DNA of 64,000 nt from Bradyrhizobium sp. CB1717 (GCF_029714325.1 NZ_CP121666.1:1612001-1676000); one strand, 5' to 3'; positions 34,677 to 44,193 are shown, numbered from the stretch's first letter. Notes: generated by a model from the letters alone, not told the origin. Made by a program: numbers and translations.

Positions 34677-35597
34677 CTACCAGCTCTTCTTGAATCCCGC
34701 CGTCACGCTCTTGTTGATCGCGCCTTGCGAGGTCTCGCCGACCGAGCCGGAGACGGTGACGTTGTCGAACAGCTTCTGCTCGGCGCCGAACTTGCGTAGC
34801 CATTTGTCGTCGGTGGTCGACAGCGTCTGGCCCGCGCTGATGCTGGTGCCGGTGTCGGTGATGGTGACCTTGGCGGACTGATCGGTCTCGTAATTGCGCG
34901 TGATGTGGCCGCCGATGCCGGGGACGGCGGTGGTGCCCTGCTGGTTGACGCTGTAGCCGTTCTGCAGCGTCAGCTGTGTGTCGCCAGACAGCGGCATCGA
35001 TTTGGTCAGCGACGCCCCAATCTTGCTCTGCTCGGAGCCGGGGTCGACGCGGGCTTCGACCGCGGTCTTGTCCCAGATCACCCCCGCGCCCGGCGCGGTC
35101 GCGGTCGCCCAGGCGCTGCCGGAGGATTGCGGCAGGCTGCCGCCATTGGCGGCCTTTTGTGCCAGGAGCTCGGACATCGTCCGCGGCTCGCTCGCCACCG
35201 TCATGTCGGCGCCGATCCGCGTATCCCAGAACTCGAACACCGACTGCTTCACGGTCACCGCCGAGGAGCCATTGGTGTTGGCGTTCGACGACCAGTTCAG
35301 TCCGCTATTGGCCGCGGCCTGCGCGCGCTTCTTGGCGGCGATGATGTCGTTGAGCGTGCCGGCGTCGATGGCGAGCTGGCTCCAGTCGAGCTTGTCGACG
35401 TCGATGCCCTTCATCACGTCAGGGTCGTTGGCGCTGGGAGCCTCCGCCGTCTCGGCCTCCTCCTCGTCGGACGCCGCGGCCGGGCCGGGGGAGAAGGGCG
35501 GAATGATCTGCGCCGAGACGGTCAGCAGCGATCCCAAGATGAATGCGGCCGCCAGCACCGGCAGCCTGGCCCAGCCAAAACCCGTCGAGAATTCCAT
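34677..35597 (-). CDS. Exported protein of unknown function with beta-rich C-terminus
   Basis: A 306-aa protein. The N-terminus has a signal peptide (ARLPVLAAAFILGSLLTVSA, cut near residue 30). An acidic segment (SDEEEAETAEAPSANDPDVM) and a helical segment (KLDWSQLAIDAGTLNDIIAA) precede a Ser/Thr/Gly-rich repetitive region of about 190 residues, where alternating strands such as TQLTLQNGYSVNQQG, QSAKVTITDTGTSISAGQ and VTVSGSVGETSQG occur and the end is TAGFKKSW. The C-terminal aromatic and strands suggest an outer membrane or surface protein, but no family is recognised. The start at 35597 is a judgement; 35648 is in frame. Confidence 0.65.
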   Translation of the reverse strand: MEFSTGFGWARLPVLAAAFILGSLLTVSAQIIPPFSPGPAAASDEEEAETAEAPSANDPDVMKGIDVDKLDWSQLAIDAGTLNDIIAAKKRAQAAANSGLNWSSNANTNGSSAVTVKQSVFEFWDTRIGADMTVASEPRTMSELLAQKAANGGSLPQSSGSAWATATAPGAGVIWDKTAVEARVDPGSEQSKIGASLTKSMPLSGDTQLTLQNGYSVNQQGTTAVPGIGGHITRNYETDQSAKVTITDTGTSISAGQTLSTTDDKWLRKFGAEQKLFDNVTVSGSVGETSQGAINKSVTAGFKKSW

Positions 35598-35881
35598 CGT
35601 CCTGCCCGCGAACCCCAGCGCATGCTGCCGCCAATATAGTGCGGCCATCCGCCATGCGCCATTCCGCAGCGAGGATGCTCACCTATCGTTGCGAAATTGT
35701 GGCGACTCGCCTCGAGACGCCTGGCTTGAGACGCTTGGCTGGGGACGCGAACCAACGGGCCGCGCGAAGGGCGCGCGCCCGATGACGGCTTGCCAGCGAC
35801 GGCATCCGGCGGGGCTGGAGGCCAGGACGTCGCGGTCGCCTTTTCATCGGTCCCGAAAAGCGGGGCCCGTTGGCGTCCCCC

Positions 35882-36322
35882 TCAGCCGACGCTGGTCATC
35901 TTCGGCAGATGAATGGCGCGGCCGAGTGCCTGCTCGACCAGGTCGAAGGTGTCGATCAGCACCCGCATGCTGATGAGCTTGCCCGCCCTGAATTGGGCGA
36001 ATTGCGCGACGCGCAAGGAAATCGGCTTGTTGGAATCGAGCGCCGTCAGCGAATAGCGCAGCATCGAGGCGGCGGAATCCACGCCCAGCATGATGCTCTC
36101 CCGGTCGAAGCGACGAACTTGGAAATTGTCGGCGAGCTGGCGGATGACGTCGAGCACGGCGTCCTTGCCCTGGCGCGCGCCGAGGAATGGAAACATGTCG
36201 ATCGGGCCATAGAGCGCCCACTCGACATCCTCGTCGATCAGGGTCTCGATATCCTCAAAATGCCGGTCGTTGATCGCACGGTGCAATGCGCGCGAGAAAC
36301 GCCAGAGGCTGTGCTCTGTCAT
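35882..36322 (-). CDS. SnoaL/NTF2-like protein
   Basis: A 146-aa NTF2-fold protein: ALHRAINDRHFEDIETLIDE, then DVEWALYGPIDMFPFLGARQ, the strand FDRESIMLGVDSAASMLRYS and KLISMRVLIDTFDLVEQALG. SnoaL-like proteins are cyclases, isomerases or ligand-binding proteins; nothing identifies a substrate. A related protein is encoded at 37064-37513, with the same GPIDMFPF/APIDVLPH segment and the same closing IDTFDLVEQ/IDSYDLVQQ. ATG 36322 is preferred (AGGAC nearby) over a Met 46 residues upstream. Confidence 0.8.
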   Translation of the reverse strand: MTEHSLWRFSRALHRAINDRHFEDIETLIDEDVEWALYGPIDMFPFLGARQGKDAVLDVIRQLADNFQVRRFDRESIMLGVDSAASMLRYSLTALDSNKPISLRVAQFAQFRAGKLISMRVLIDTFDLVEQALGRAIHLPKMTSVG

Positions 36323-36527
36323 TTGGGCAGTCCTGACGCTGGCTTGCAGAAAAAACGGAAAACAACCCCATGCACCGTAAAGGTGCCGCGGGGCGCTCAA
36401 CTCATTTGTATGCGAACGAAATACTCGATTTCGGCCAAAACGCAATTCACGTTTTCGCAATGCACAATTGACTGTGCTTTGTGAGATTTACAACAAAACC
36501 CCGTAATCTACCGGTCCCCGGGGTCGT

Positions 36528-36794
36528 CTACCGATCCCCGTGGACGACGGGTTCCCGCTCGATGGCGATCGCATCGTCCCGCAATGCCAGCAGGCCGAAC
36601 AGCACCGCGCCGCCGATCCCGCCGATCGCAGCGCCCAAAGGCATGAAGGTGAAGAACACCAGCATGCCGTTTTGTCCTTCGAAATTCGAGGTTTGCGCGA
36701 TTTCGACGAAAGCGAGCCCGGCCCCGATGCCGAGCGCGGCGCCGCCCAGCGTTCCCAGGAACAGCCCCAAAACAGCAAGCAACACGACTTTCAT
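36528..36794 (-). CDS. Small two-span membrane protein of unknown function
   Basis: An 88-aa protein with Gly-rich membrane segments (VVLLAVLGLFLGTLGGAALG, about 3-22, and VFFTFMPLGAAIGGIGGAVL, about 46-66) joined by a short loop AQTSNFEGQNG. The C-terminus is soluble and acidic. No family is recognised. ATG 36794 is selected because the hydrophobic segment begins there. It lies between the two NTF2-like genes in the same direction. Confidence 0.65.
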   Translation of the reverse strand: MKVVLLAVLGLFLGTLGGAALGIGAGLAFVEIAQTSNFEGQNGMLVFFTFMPLGAAIGGIGGAVLFGLLALRDDAIAIEREPVVHGDR

Positions 36795-36906
36795 CGGCCC
36801 ATCACCCCAGCCGGCGTGCACAACGCCCCGGAGTAGGTCTGCGAGGCGGGGAGGGAGGTTCAAACGGCTTGGTAGAGATGCGCGAGCGAGCGCCACCCGC
36901 TCGGTG

Positions 36907-37025
36907 TCGTCCTGGCGAAAGCCAGGACCCATTACCCCGAATGCCAGTGTGGCGGCACATCACGACCACCAGCCTGCCCATTGCAGAAGCCGGTGGGTAT
37001 GGGTCCTGGCTTTCGCCAGGACGAC
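36907..37025. repeat. Intergenic inverted repeat, family C
   Basis: Arms GTCGTCCTGGCGAAAGCCAG and the complement CTGGCTTTCGCCAGGACGAC enclose about 80 bases. Nearly identical arms occur at 18633-18758. Confidence 0.88.
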
Positions 37026-37063
37026 GCCGGGGAATACGCGGGAGGGGCGCGACGACAACAGTG

Positions 37064-37513
37064 CTACCTGTCCACCCCCGCCCCCGTGATCAGCGGCCCG
37101 ATCTCGCGCTCCAGCACCTGCTGCACCAGGTCGTAGGAATCGATGATCTCGCGGATCTCGACCACCAGCCCGCCGCGGAAGGTGTAGAACACCGCCATGT
37201 CGAACTGCACGATGCGGCCGTTGCTGCGCTTCCTGAAATAGGTCTGCAAGTAGGTCGCGACCGCGTCGCCGTCGGCGAGGATGTGCGGCGCCTTGTAGCG
37301 AACTTCCGAATAGCGCGACCAGACCGTCTGCCAGAGCTCGCGCAGCTCTTGCTTGCCGTGGCGCGGCACCATGTGCGGCAGCACGTCGATCGGCGCGTGG
37401 GTGAGGAAGTCGACGTCGTCGGTGCAGCACGCCAGTGCGGCCTCGATATCGCCGCGCGCGAAGGCGTCGAGCAGATGCACGACCCGCTGCCTGTTCAACG
37501 ATTCCACCGTCAT
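37064..37513 (-). CDS. SnoaL/NTF2-like protein
   Basis: A 149-aa NTF2-fold protein: RVVHLLDAFARGDIEAALAC, DVDFLTHAPIDVLPHMVPRH, the strand DAVATYLQTYFRKRSNGRIV and VVEIREIIDSYDLVQQVLER. Related to the protein at 35882-36322. The pocket-lining segment suggests a small ligand, but the function is unknown. ATG 37513 is the likely start. Transcribed on the minus strand, with a family C repeat downstream. Confidence 0.82.
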   Translation of the reverse strand: MTVESLNRQRVVHLLDAFARGDIEAALACCTDDVDFLTHAPIDVLPHMVPRHGKQELRELWQTVWSRYSEVRYKAPHILADGDAVATYLQTYFRKRSNGRIVQFDMAVFYTFRGGLVVEIREIIDSYDLVQQVLEREIGPLITGAGVDR

Positions 37514-38076
37514 GCCGCGTCGCCCTCATTGCCATGACCCGCGAACGCTATCGCGCAGCCCGCGCGTGCTTCAATTCGCAAGAACACAGGCTGATTGCAG
37601 ACTATGACGCGCGGGCGCAATGCCCGGTTCATGGGGGTGCAATGACGGGTTGTGCGCCTGTTCGCCTGCAAGAAAACGAGCAGCTATCGCGTCCCAGAGA
37701 TGACGCCGCGTGCATATCAGCCGACACCTCGTGCAAAGCCCGCGCAAGGGAACCTAGAGAGGCAGCGGCAAGAGCGGAGCCAGGTGAACGGGCAGGGGAA
37801 GCTGTAGGGCTGTCCTTCCCGGCGAGTGAGGCGGCCGCTGGCCTCTCACTTCCTCCCCCTTGCGGGGGAGGGACGGGGAGAGGGGTGGCCACGAACGCTG
37901 ACCTCTCTCGGAGCCACCCCTCTCCCTAGCCCTCCCCCGCAAGGGGGGAGGGAACGCAGCGGAGTTCGTGGCTACATTCGTGTGAACGGCGAAGCCGTAA
38001 AGGCGCGTGACCCATCTCACATCAGCCTGCGCCTGCCGCAGCTACCGTCATCCCCATGTCATCAGGGAGACGTGCC
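37514..38076. repeat. Gene-free stretch with a REP-like repeat, family A variant
   Basis: No convincing gene lies in these 563 bases. From 37847 to 37951 there is a large inverted repeat: CCCCCTTGCGGGGGAGGG with GAGAGGGGTGGC on the left, and GCCACCCCTCTCCC with CCCTCCCCCGCAAGGGGG on the right. The remainder must hold the promoter of the gene at 38077. Confidence 0.75.
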
Positions 38077-38463
38077 ATGGCCGCCATCGCCGCCGCGAGA
38101 AAGTCCCGCCTGCACAACGCGCTCGAAGGCCTCGCGCTGACCGCGACACTGCAGAGCTTCCCGACCTTCGCCACTGCGGCCTTCCTGCTCAAGCTCGTCG
38201 GCAACCACGACCTCGTCGGCGACCCCGGCGTCGCCATCTTCGTCGCCATCGCCTCGCTCGCCCACGCGATGCTGGCCGTGACCCTCGGCCCGAGTTCTCC
38301 CGCCGTCTTCAAGACCGTCTACGAGCCGAAATTCTTCGAGGCCCATCTATCGCTCTCCGCCAAGATCACGGCCTGGCGCACCCAGCCGGCCGCCTCGCTC
38401 CAGCTCATGACGATCGTGTTGCTGCTGTCGGTGATGGCGGTGGTGACGGCGAGCGTGGGGTGA
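38077..38463 (+). CDS. Small multi-span membrane protein of unknown function
   Basis: A 128-aa protein with three likely membrane segments: ALTATLQSFPTFATAAFLLK (about 18-37), GVAIFVAIASLAHAMLAVTL (about 49-68) and LQLMTIVLLLSVMAVVTASV (about 107-126). The N-terminus is basic and the loop before the third segment is soluble (FKTVYEPKFFEAHLSLSAKI). ATG 38077 follows GGGAGACG; an in-frame ATG at 38056 has no such site. No family is recognised. Confidence 0.65.
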   Translation: MAAIAAARKSRLHNALEGLALTATLQSFPTFATAAFLLKLVGNHDLVGDPGVAIFVAIASLAHAMLAVTLGPSSPAVFKTVYEPKFFEAHLSLSAKITAWRTQPAASLQLMTIVLLLSVMAVVTASVG

Positions 38464-38576
38464 GGGGGTAATCTTTCCGCGTGTCATTCCGGGGCGCCGC
38501 AGAGCGGCGAGCTATGACGCGCAATTGCGCATCTGAGAATCTATAACCACGAACGTCGCCGATAAACCTGCGCCCC

Positions 38577-41480
38577 CTACCTCTTCTTCCACCCACCCCT
38601 TCGCCCCGGCGCTCCACCCGTCGACTTCGGCGCCGGCCCGAACTCCGGCCCCGACTGCCGTGAATCCGTCGGCTGAATGATCCGGCTCGTACTTCCGAAC
38701 GGCTTTGACGGCAGCGTCTGGTTGGCGCGGTAGGGCAGGGATTCCGGGCCGTGCATCTCGTCGAGATGCGGCTTGTGTACTTTCGAGCCGCTGCCGGCGC
38801 CGCTGGCCTTCAGCGCGGAGCTCACCGTTTTCTTCTTCATCGCGCTGACGGGGAGGTTGGCGGCGTCGCCGTATTTCTTCGCGCCGGCATAGGCACCGGC
38901 CTTGCCCGCAACAGTGCGCTGCTTCGCGGTGGGATCGTCCACCACCGCAAGCTCGGTCGCGCGCAGGCGCTTGACTTCGTCGCGCAGGCGCGCGGCTTCC
39001 TCGAAATTCAGGTCGGCGGCGGCCTCGCGCATCCTTGTTTCGAGATCTGCCAGCACGGCCTCAAAGTTGTGGCCGATCGAGATGACGTCGTCTGTCATGT
39101 CGTGGCCGCCGACCTCGACCAGCACGTGGTCGCGCTCGTAGACCGAGTTGAGGATGTCGCCGATCTGCTTCTTCACGCTCTCCGGCGTGATGCCGTTGGC
39201 GGTGTTGTACTCGACCTGCTTCTCGCGGCGGCGGTTGGTTTCGGCGATGGCGCGCTCCATCGAGCCGGTCATCTGGTCGGCATAGAGGATCACCTTGCCG
39301 TCGACGTTGCGCGCGGCGCGGCCGATGGTCTGAATCAAGGACGTTTCACTGCGCAGAAAGCCTTCCTTGTCGGCGTCGAGGATCGCGACCAGCGCGCATT
39401 CGGGAATGTCGAGGCCTTCGCGCAGGAGGTTGATGCCGACCAGCGCGTCGAAGGCGCCGAGGCGGAGGTCGCGGATGATCTCGATGCGCTCGATGGTGTC
39501 GATATCGGAGTGCATGTAGCGGACGCGAATGCCCTGCTCGTGCAGATATTCGGTGAGATCCTCCGCCATGCGTTTTGTGAGAACCGTGATCAGCGAGCGA
39601 TAGCCGGCTTGGGCTGTGGCACGGACCTCTCCGACGAGATCGTCGACCTGCGTGCGGGCCGGGCGGATGTCGACGGGCGGATCGATCAGGCCTGTGGGGC
39701 GAATGACCTGCTCGACGAACACGCCGCCGCTCTCGTTCAACTCCCAGCCGCTCGGCGTCGCCGACACCGCGACGGTCTGCGGCCGCATCATGTCCCATTC
39801 CTCGAACCGCAGCGGGCGGTTGTCCATGCAGGACGGCAGACGGAAGCCGTATTCGGCCAGCGTCGCCTTGCGGCGGAAGTCGCCGCGGAACATGGCGCCG
39901 ATCTGCGGGATGGTGACGTGGCTCTCGTCGGCGAAGATCAGCGCGTTGTCGGGCACGTATTCGAACAGCGTCGGCGGCGGCTCGCCGGGGCGGCGTCCGG
40001 TGAGGTAGCGCGAATAGTTCTCGATGCCGGCGCAGCTCCCCGTCGCCTCCATCATCTCCAGGTCGAAGGTGGTGCGCTGCTCCAGCCGCTGCGCTTCGAG
40101 GAGGCGGCCCTGGTCGTGCAGCTGGTCGAGCCGCTGCTTCAGCTCGAACTTGATCGACTTGATCGCCTGCACCAGCGTCGGGCGCGGCGTCACATAGTGC
40201 GAGTTGGCGTACATCTTGATGAATTCGAGCTCGTCCTGCTTGTGGCCGGTGAGCGGGTCGAACTCCTCGATGGTCTCGATGCTGTCGCCGAACAAATTCA
40301 CGCGCCAGGCGCGGTCCTCATAGTGCGCCGGGAAGATGTCGATGACGTCGCCCCTGACCCGGAAGGTGCCGCGGGTAAAATCGGCCTGGGTGCGCTTGTA
40401 CTGGAGCGCGACGAGGTCGGCGATGAGCTGGCGCTGGTCGATGCGCTCGCCCTTCTTCAGCGCGAAGGTCATCGCGGTGTAGGTCTCGACCGAGCCAATA
40501 CCGTAGATGCAGGACACCGACGCCACGATGATGACGTCGTCGCGCTCCAGCAGCGCGCGCGTCGCCGAGTGGCGCATGCGGTCGATCTGCTCGTTGATCG
40601 AGGAGTCCTTCTCGATATAGGTGTCGGTGCGCGGGACGTAGGCTTCCGGCTGGTAGTAGTCGTAATACGAGACGAAATACTCGACCGCGTTATCGGGGAA
40701 GAAGTTCTTGAACTCGCCGTAGAGCTGGGCCGCCAGCGTCTTGTTCGGCGCCAGGATCAGCGCCGGGCGCTGCGTCGCCTCGATCACCTTGGCCATGGTG
40801 TAGGTCTTGCCGGAGCCGGTGACGCCCAGCAGCACCTGCGAGCGGTCGTTGCGCTTGATGCCTTCGACCAGCTCCTTGATCGCGGTCGGCTGGTCGCCGC
40901 GCGGCTCGTAGGACGATTTGATCTCGAAGCGCACACCGCCTTCGGACTTTTCAGGGCGCGGCGGCCGGTGCGGCGTCCACACCTTCATGGAGCCGTCGCC
41001 CTTGCGGAACTCCGGACGGCCCTCGCGGATCAGCGACTCCAGCGCGTCGGCAGTCGCCTTGACGCCGAGCGCTTCCATCTTGGAACGCGGCGGACGCGCC
41101 AGCGCTTCCGCGTCGTCCTCTTCGGTGGGCAGACCGAGCTGACGCGCCAGTTCCGGATCGAGCGTCGGGATCGTTGCGGCGGTGCCGTAATTGGCTTGCG
41201 GTGCCTCGTCCAGGCCCGCCGGGCGGTCGCTGGGGAAGTCCTTCGGCGTCGAGGCGCGTGCGCGATGCGCGGCGGCCTCGCCTCCGGCGCGGCGGTCGCG
41301 CGAATTGTCCGGCGGCGGCTGCAGGCCGGTGCCCGAGCCAAGCCCGGCATCGCCGCGATTGATCGCGGGATTGAGCAATTCGGCCAGCGCCGGCCCGATC
41401 GGCTGCACGTCAGGCCGATGCGCCTTCGAGTTCGGGGCCTTGGATTTGGGGGATTTCGGGGGAGCAGGTTTCTTCGCCAT
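38577..41480 (-). CDS. uvrB: UvrABC excinuclease subunit UvrB with long terminal extensions
   Basis: A 967-aa UvrB, against about 670 in E. coli. The canonical helicase core begins near residue 186 ([20 protein letters not shown]). Walker A is GVTGSGKT at 219-226; the beta-hairpin motif for damage recognition reads [16 protein letters not shown]. Helicase motifs V and VI follow ([23 protein letters not shown]), and the C-terminal UVR domain ([20 protein letters not shown]) binds UvrC. The N-terminal 185 residues are Pro/Ala/Arg-rich and appear disordered; about 105 residues follow the UVR domain, ending basic (GRRGGWKKR). Such extensions are known in Bradyrhizobiaceae. It stands alone on this strand. 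Confidence 0.95.
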   Translation of the reverse strand: MAKKPAPPKSPKSKAPNSKAHRPDVQPIGPALAELLNPAINRGDAGLGSGTGLQPPPDNSRDRRAGGEAAAHRARASTPKDFPSDRPAGLDEAPQANYGTAATIPTLDPELARQLGLPTEEDDAEALARPPRSKMEALGVKATADALESLIREGRPEFRKGDGSMKVWTPHRPPRPEKSEGGVRFEIKSSYEPRGDQPTAIKELVEGIKRNDRSQVLLGVTGSGKTYTMAKVIEATQRPALILAPNKTLAAQLYGEFKNFFPDNAVEYFVSYYDYYQPEAYVPRTDTYIEKDSSINEQIDRMRHSATRALLERDDVIIVASVSCIYGIGSVETYTAMTFALKKGERIDQRQLIADLVALQYKRTQADFTRGTFRVRGDVIDIFPAHYEDRAWRVNLFGDSIETIEEFDPLTGHKQDELEFIKMYANSHYVTPRPTLVQAIKSIKFELKQRLDQLHDQGRLLEAQRLEQRTTFDLEMMEATGSCAGIENYSRYLTGRRPGEPPPTLFEYVPDNALIFADESHVTIPQIGAMFRGDFRRKATLAEYGFRLPSCMDNRPLRFEEWDMMRPQTVAVSATPSGWELNESGGVFVEQVIRPTGLIDPPVDIRPARTQVDDLVGEVRATAQAGYRSLITVLTKRMAEDLTEYLHEQGIRVRYMHSDIDTIERIEIIRDLRLGAFDALVGINLLREGLDIPECALVAILDADKEGFLRSETSLIQTIGRAARNVDGKVILYADQMTGSMERAIAETNRRREKQVEYNTANGITPESVKKQIGDILNSVYERDHVLVEVGGHDMTDDVISIGHNFEAVLADLETRMREAAADLNFEEAARLRDEVKRLRATELAVVDDPTAKQRTVAGKAGAYAGAKKYGDAANLPVSAMKKKTVSSALKASGAGSGSKVHKPHLDEMHGPESLPYRANQTLPSKPFGSTSRIIQPTDSRQSGPEFGPAPKSTGGAPGRRGGWKKR

Positions 41481-41735
41481 GGGGCGAATATGGGACGAGT
41501 CCGCCCCTCAATAAAGGGCGAATGACCCGCCAAGCTCAGGCTGCTGACAGCAGGTTGGCAGCAGGTCTGCGCGCCACGCGCCGACAGCGGTGGTCCCGCC
41601 GTCGGCACCTCATTTCAGGCACCGCGGCCAGGGGCACCGGGGCCGCGTCGGCCGCGCGGCCGGCTCGCGGCAAGTTCAATTTTGGGTTGATAGATGTGAA
41701 TAAATCGACTTGAATGGAACCGGGAGGACATGCAG

Positions 41736-42071
41736 ATGCTGGGGCCTGCACTGAGCTTGCTTCTCGCGGAATTGCACAAGCGTCCGGACGATCGGACCGA
41801 CTATGAGGAGCTCCTTTATGCCGAGCTCCTCGATCTCTTCGACAATTCGGCCGTCATCGCGCCCGGCATCGAAACCGCGCCCTTGATGAAGTCCCTGGTG
41901 AAATCCAAGGCACAGCGCGCGGCAAAAGCGCCCCCTAAACTGCACGCGCGCCCCTTCAATGAATATTTTCAGCACATCATCCGCCCGGCCGATGAGGATG
42001 AGAACCGTCCGCGGGTGCAAATCAATTGCGGCCAAAAGGATTGCCCCAACAAGAAGTACAGGCCCGAGTGA
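41736..42071 (+). CDS. Uncharacterised 111-aa protein, first gene of a two-gene module
   Basis: A soluble protein without recognised domains. The N-terminal 70 residues are helical and acidic (LSLLLAELHKRPDDRTDYEE, LLYAELLDLFDNSAVIAPGI). A basic middle (VKSKAQRAAKAPPKLHARPF) and a short C-terminal part with two Cys (INCGQKDCPNKKYRPE) follow. I prefer ATG 41736, which has GGGAGG eight bases upstream; ATG 41730 is also in frame. Its TGA overlaps the next ATG (TGATG), so the two proteins are made together. The function is unknown. Confidence 0.65.
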   Translation: MLGPALSLLLAELHKRPDDRTDYEELLYAELLDLFDNSAVIAPGIETAPLMKSLVKSKAQRAAKAPPKLHARPFNEYFQHIIRPADEDENRPRVQINCGQKDCPNKKYRPE

Positions 42072-43591
42072 TGCCGTTCACGATCGGAAACCGAAACCCA
42101 GCGAGAATTCCCGGTGATTTTCAGATCGCGCCAGCGCAAGCCCATACGCCGAACGATGCGGAGCGAGCGATCCTCGACAACATTGCGCGCGCGCTCGATC
42201 AGCTCGTCGCGCAGGCGGCGGCCGATACCAGGGCCCATGTTCGCGACAGCATCCTGCAGGCCCGCGTAGCGTTCAGGGCGGCGCAGATTGCGGTGCTGCG
42301 CGCGGTCGGAGATGAACTGGTCAACGGCCCCGTCGACATCGCCGCGACGACCGATCGCTCTGTCGAGATCGCGAGGCGAGTCAACACCAGCGTCCCGGAC
42401 GTGACACTCGTAGACGCCGCGACGCCGCGCTTTGCCGGCGAGGTCGGAATCGCGGTCGTCAATTATATGCCTGATCAAGCCGAGCAGGCCTATCTCGACG
42501 CGCATCAGGAGACGATCGACGGTTTCGCCGCCGATGAGGCCGCGGATTTGCGTGCCAATTATCTGGAGCCCGCGCTGCAGGCGCGTCGCGCGCAGCGCGC
42601 CGAGGCGATCGACAAGCTCAAGGAGACCTTTTCCTTCTGGAAAGCTGCGGAGGTCAGGTCGGGTGTGGCGGCAGCCAACGTGTCCTACGCCACCGGCTTT
42701 TACGCGGCGCAGCGCGCCCGGCTGAAACGCAAGCTTTTCACCGTGAGTGCTGTGCGCGGCACAGACCGGGATGACAGGTACAATGTCGCGCTCGACATAA
42801 CCGTTGCGGACGGACTGCCGGCCCCCAACGACCAGCCGACGCAGGACCAGCGCGACCTCTATGTCGAGATCAGCAGGGCCGAGACGATCATCGATGCGGT
42901 TTGCCGTCAGATACGTGCGCGGGCTCACTCGCGATGGTGGCCGCGCGAGGAGGACGATCAGCGGGGCTTGCGGCTGCTCGGTGAATATATCGACAAACTG
43001 ATTGGAATCGCGCGGATCGGGCTCGAGCAGCCGCACACCCAGCTCGCGAAACTCGCGATCAACAGCCTCCGCGAGGAATTCGTTGCGCGGGAAGCCCGGG
43101 AAATCCTGAACAGGTATGTGCGCCGCCTTGGCGGATGGTCCTTCAGCTTTGCAGCGGTGTTTCTGATCATGTACGTCGCGGCCAGGAACCACGCGTGTGA
43201 CAATGCCGGGCCTTGCGACTCATGGTGGTATGCGCACAGGTCGTTCCTGCTTGCCGCGACCGGTGCGTCCCTGGGGACCTGGGCCTCGTTCTCGGTGCGT
43301 CAGATCAATCTGACGTTCGAGCAGCTCGCGACGCCCGAAGACCAACTGCTCGATGCGCCGTTGCGCGTCATTTTCGTGGTGGTGCTGACGATGGCCGCCT
43401 GCCTCCTGTTCTGGACAGGCGCGATCAATGTCAAAATCGGCGATCTCGACACTCAGGCGAGCTGGTTCGCCAAGACCGGCAGTGTCGCGATCCTGATCGG
43501 ATTCTTCTGCGGATTGTCGGAACGCGCGCTGTCGTCGGCGATCGCCGGGCGGGCGACGGCCTTTATCGGCGGCATCGCTGGCGGCCGCTAG
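42071..43591 (+). CDS. Uncharacterised membrane protein, second gene of a two-gene module
   Basis: A 506-aa protein that I do not recognise. Residues 1-360 are soluble and mostly helical, with Ala/Arg/Glu-rich stretches (DNIARALDQLVAQAAADTRA, LKETFSFWKAAEVRSGVAAA). The last 140 residues have four membrane segments: WSFSFAAVFLIMYVAA, RSFLLAATGASLGTWASF, LRVIFVVVLTMAACLLFWTG and SVAILIGFFCGLSERALSS. The phrase GFFCGLSERA resembles the GFxxGxSER motif seen in assorted bacterial membrane proteins. The module is read on from the 111-aa gene with a one-base overlap and lies between uvrB and a zinc-ribbon gene. GC content and codon use look slightly less biased than in neighbours. Confidence 0.7.
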   Translation: MPFTIGNRNPARIPGDFQIAPAQAHTPNDAERAILDNIARALDQLVAQAAADTRAHVRDSILQARVAFRAAQIAVLRAVGDELVNGPVDIAATTDRSVEIARRVNTSVPDVTLVDAATPRFAGEVGIAVVNYMPDQAEQAYLDAHQETIDGFAADEAADLRANYLEPALQARRAQRAEAIDKLKETFSFWKAAEVRSGVAAANVSYATGFYAAQRARLKRKLFTVSAVRGTDRDDRYNVALDITVADGLPAPNDQPTQDQRDLYVEISRAETIIDAVCRQIRARAHSRWWPREEDDQRGLRLLGEYIDKLIGIARIGLEQPHTQLAKLAINSLREEFVAREAREILNRYVRRLGGWSFSFAAVFLIMYVAARNHACDNAGPCDSWWYAHRSFLLAATGASLGTWASFSVRQINLTFEQLATPEDQLLDAPLRVIFVVVLTMAACLLFWTGAINVKIGDLDTQASWFAKTGSVAILIGFFCGLSERALSSAIAGRATAFIGGIAGGR

Positions 43592-43619
43592 CGGTTGGAC
43601 ATGTGAAGGGCTGGCGCCT

Positions 43620-43853
43620 TTACGCCGCAGGCAGCGGTCCGTCGTCGTCCTCAGTCGTACCGCGCGGCTTCAGGACGTCGAGATGGATGCCGCCGCAATC
43701 GGTGCAGCGCATGGTCCAGTACTCGCATCCGGCGCGGCCGCCGATCACACGGAGCACCGTGAGATCGCCGTCGCAGTCGGGGCATCTCGACAGCACCGAT
43801 CGGGCGTAGGATCGGGCCAGCGGCTGGGTCTCTTCGATCTCGATAGACGACAT
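43620..43853 (-). CDS. Small zinc-ribbon protein
   Basis: A 77-aa protein with two Cys pairs, RCPDCDGDLTV and RCTDCGGIHLD, which form a zinc ribbon of about 40 residues. The N-terminus is acidic and the tail acidic (TTEDDDGPLPAA). ATG 43853 follows GAGGA seven bases upstream; a GTG immediately before it is in frame. No partner is evident; the 74-aa gene at 43893-44117 is upstream on the same strand with a 39-base gap, so they may be co-expressed. Confidence 0.7.
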   Translation of the reverse strand: MSSIEIEETQPLARSYARSVLSRCPDCDGDLTVLRVIGGRAGCEYWTMRCTDCGGIHLDVLKPRGTTEDDDGPLPAA

Positions 43854-43892
43854 CACCGGTTCCTCGTTGCGCGCCGCGCTGTGCTGAAAGGC

Positions 43893-44117
43893 CTATTCGT
43901 CGTCGCTGTCGGCGCGCCGGCGGAAGCGATCGATGTGATGCTTGGCGTCGGCGATCGCGGCGTCCTGGTCGGGCCAGGCGAAGCCGACCTCCATGGCCGG
44001 AAACAGCACGCCGTCGATGGCAACCGGGCTGAAATCGGCGCGCCGGATGCGGGCGTGCCACAGTCCCTTGCCAGCTTCGAAGGATTCGATGTCAAAGCCG
44101 TCGTAGAGGGTCGTCAT
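43893..44117 (-). CDS. Small protein of unknown function
   Basis: A 74-aa acidic, soluble protein. It starts MTTLYDGFDIESFEAGKGLW and contains VLFPAMEVGFAWPDQDAAIA and a terminal helix KHHIDRFRRRADSDDE. The pattern is a small alpha/beta domain with a strand-rich first half and a helical second half. No named family is recognised. GGGAC precedes the ATG. An inverted repeat at 44194-44230 separates it from the LysR gene. Confidence 0.6.
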   Translation of the reverse strand: MTTLYDGFDIESFEAGKGLWHARIRRADFSPVAIDGVLFPAMEVGFAWPDQDAAIADAKHHIDRFRRRADSDDE

Positions 44118-44193
44118 TGCTAGTCCCCAAAGTGGTCCGTACGTGTCTTGTTGGAGGGGCAAGGGACCACGTTTGCGGATTTGTGGATGTGAA

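Noticed and set aside
38751..41525. A 924-codon open frame on the plus strand
   Set aside because: It is antisense to uvrB over its whole length, is rich in Arg/Val/Asp from GC-skewed shadow codons, and has no recognisable domain.
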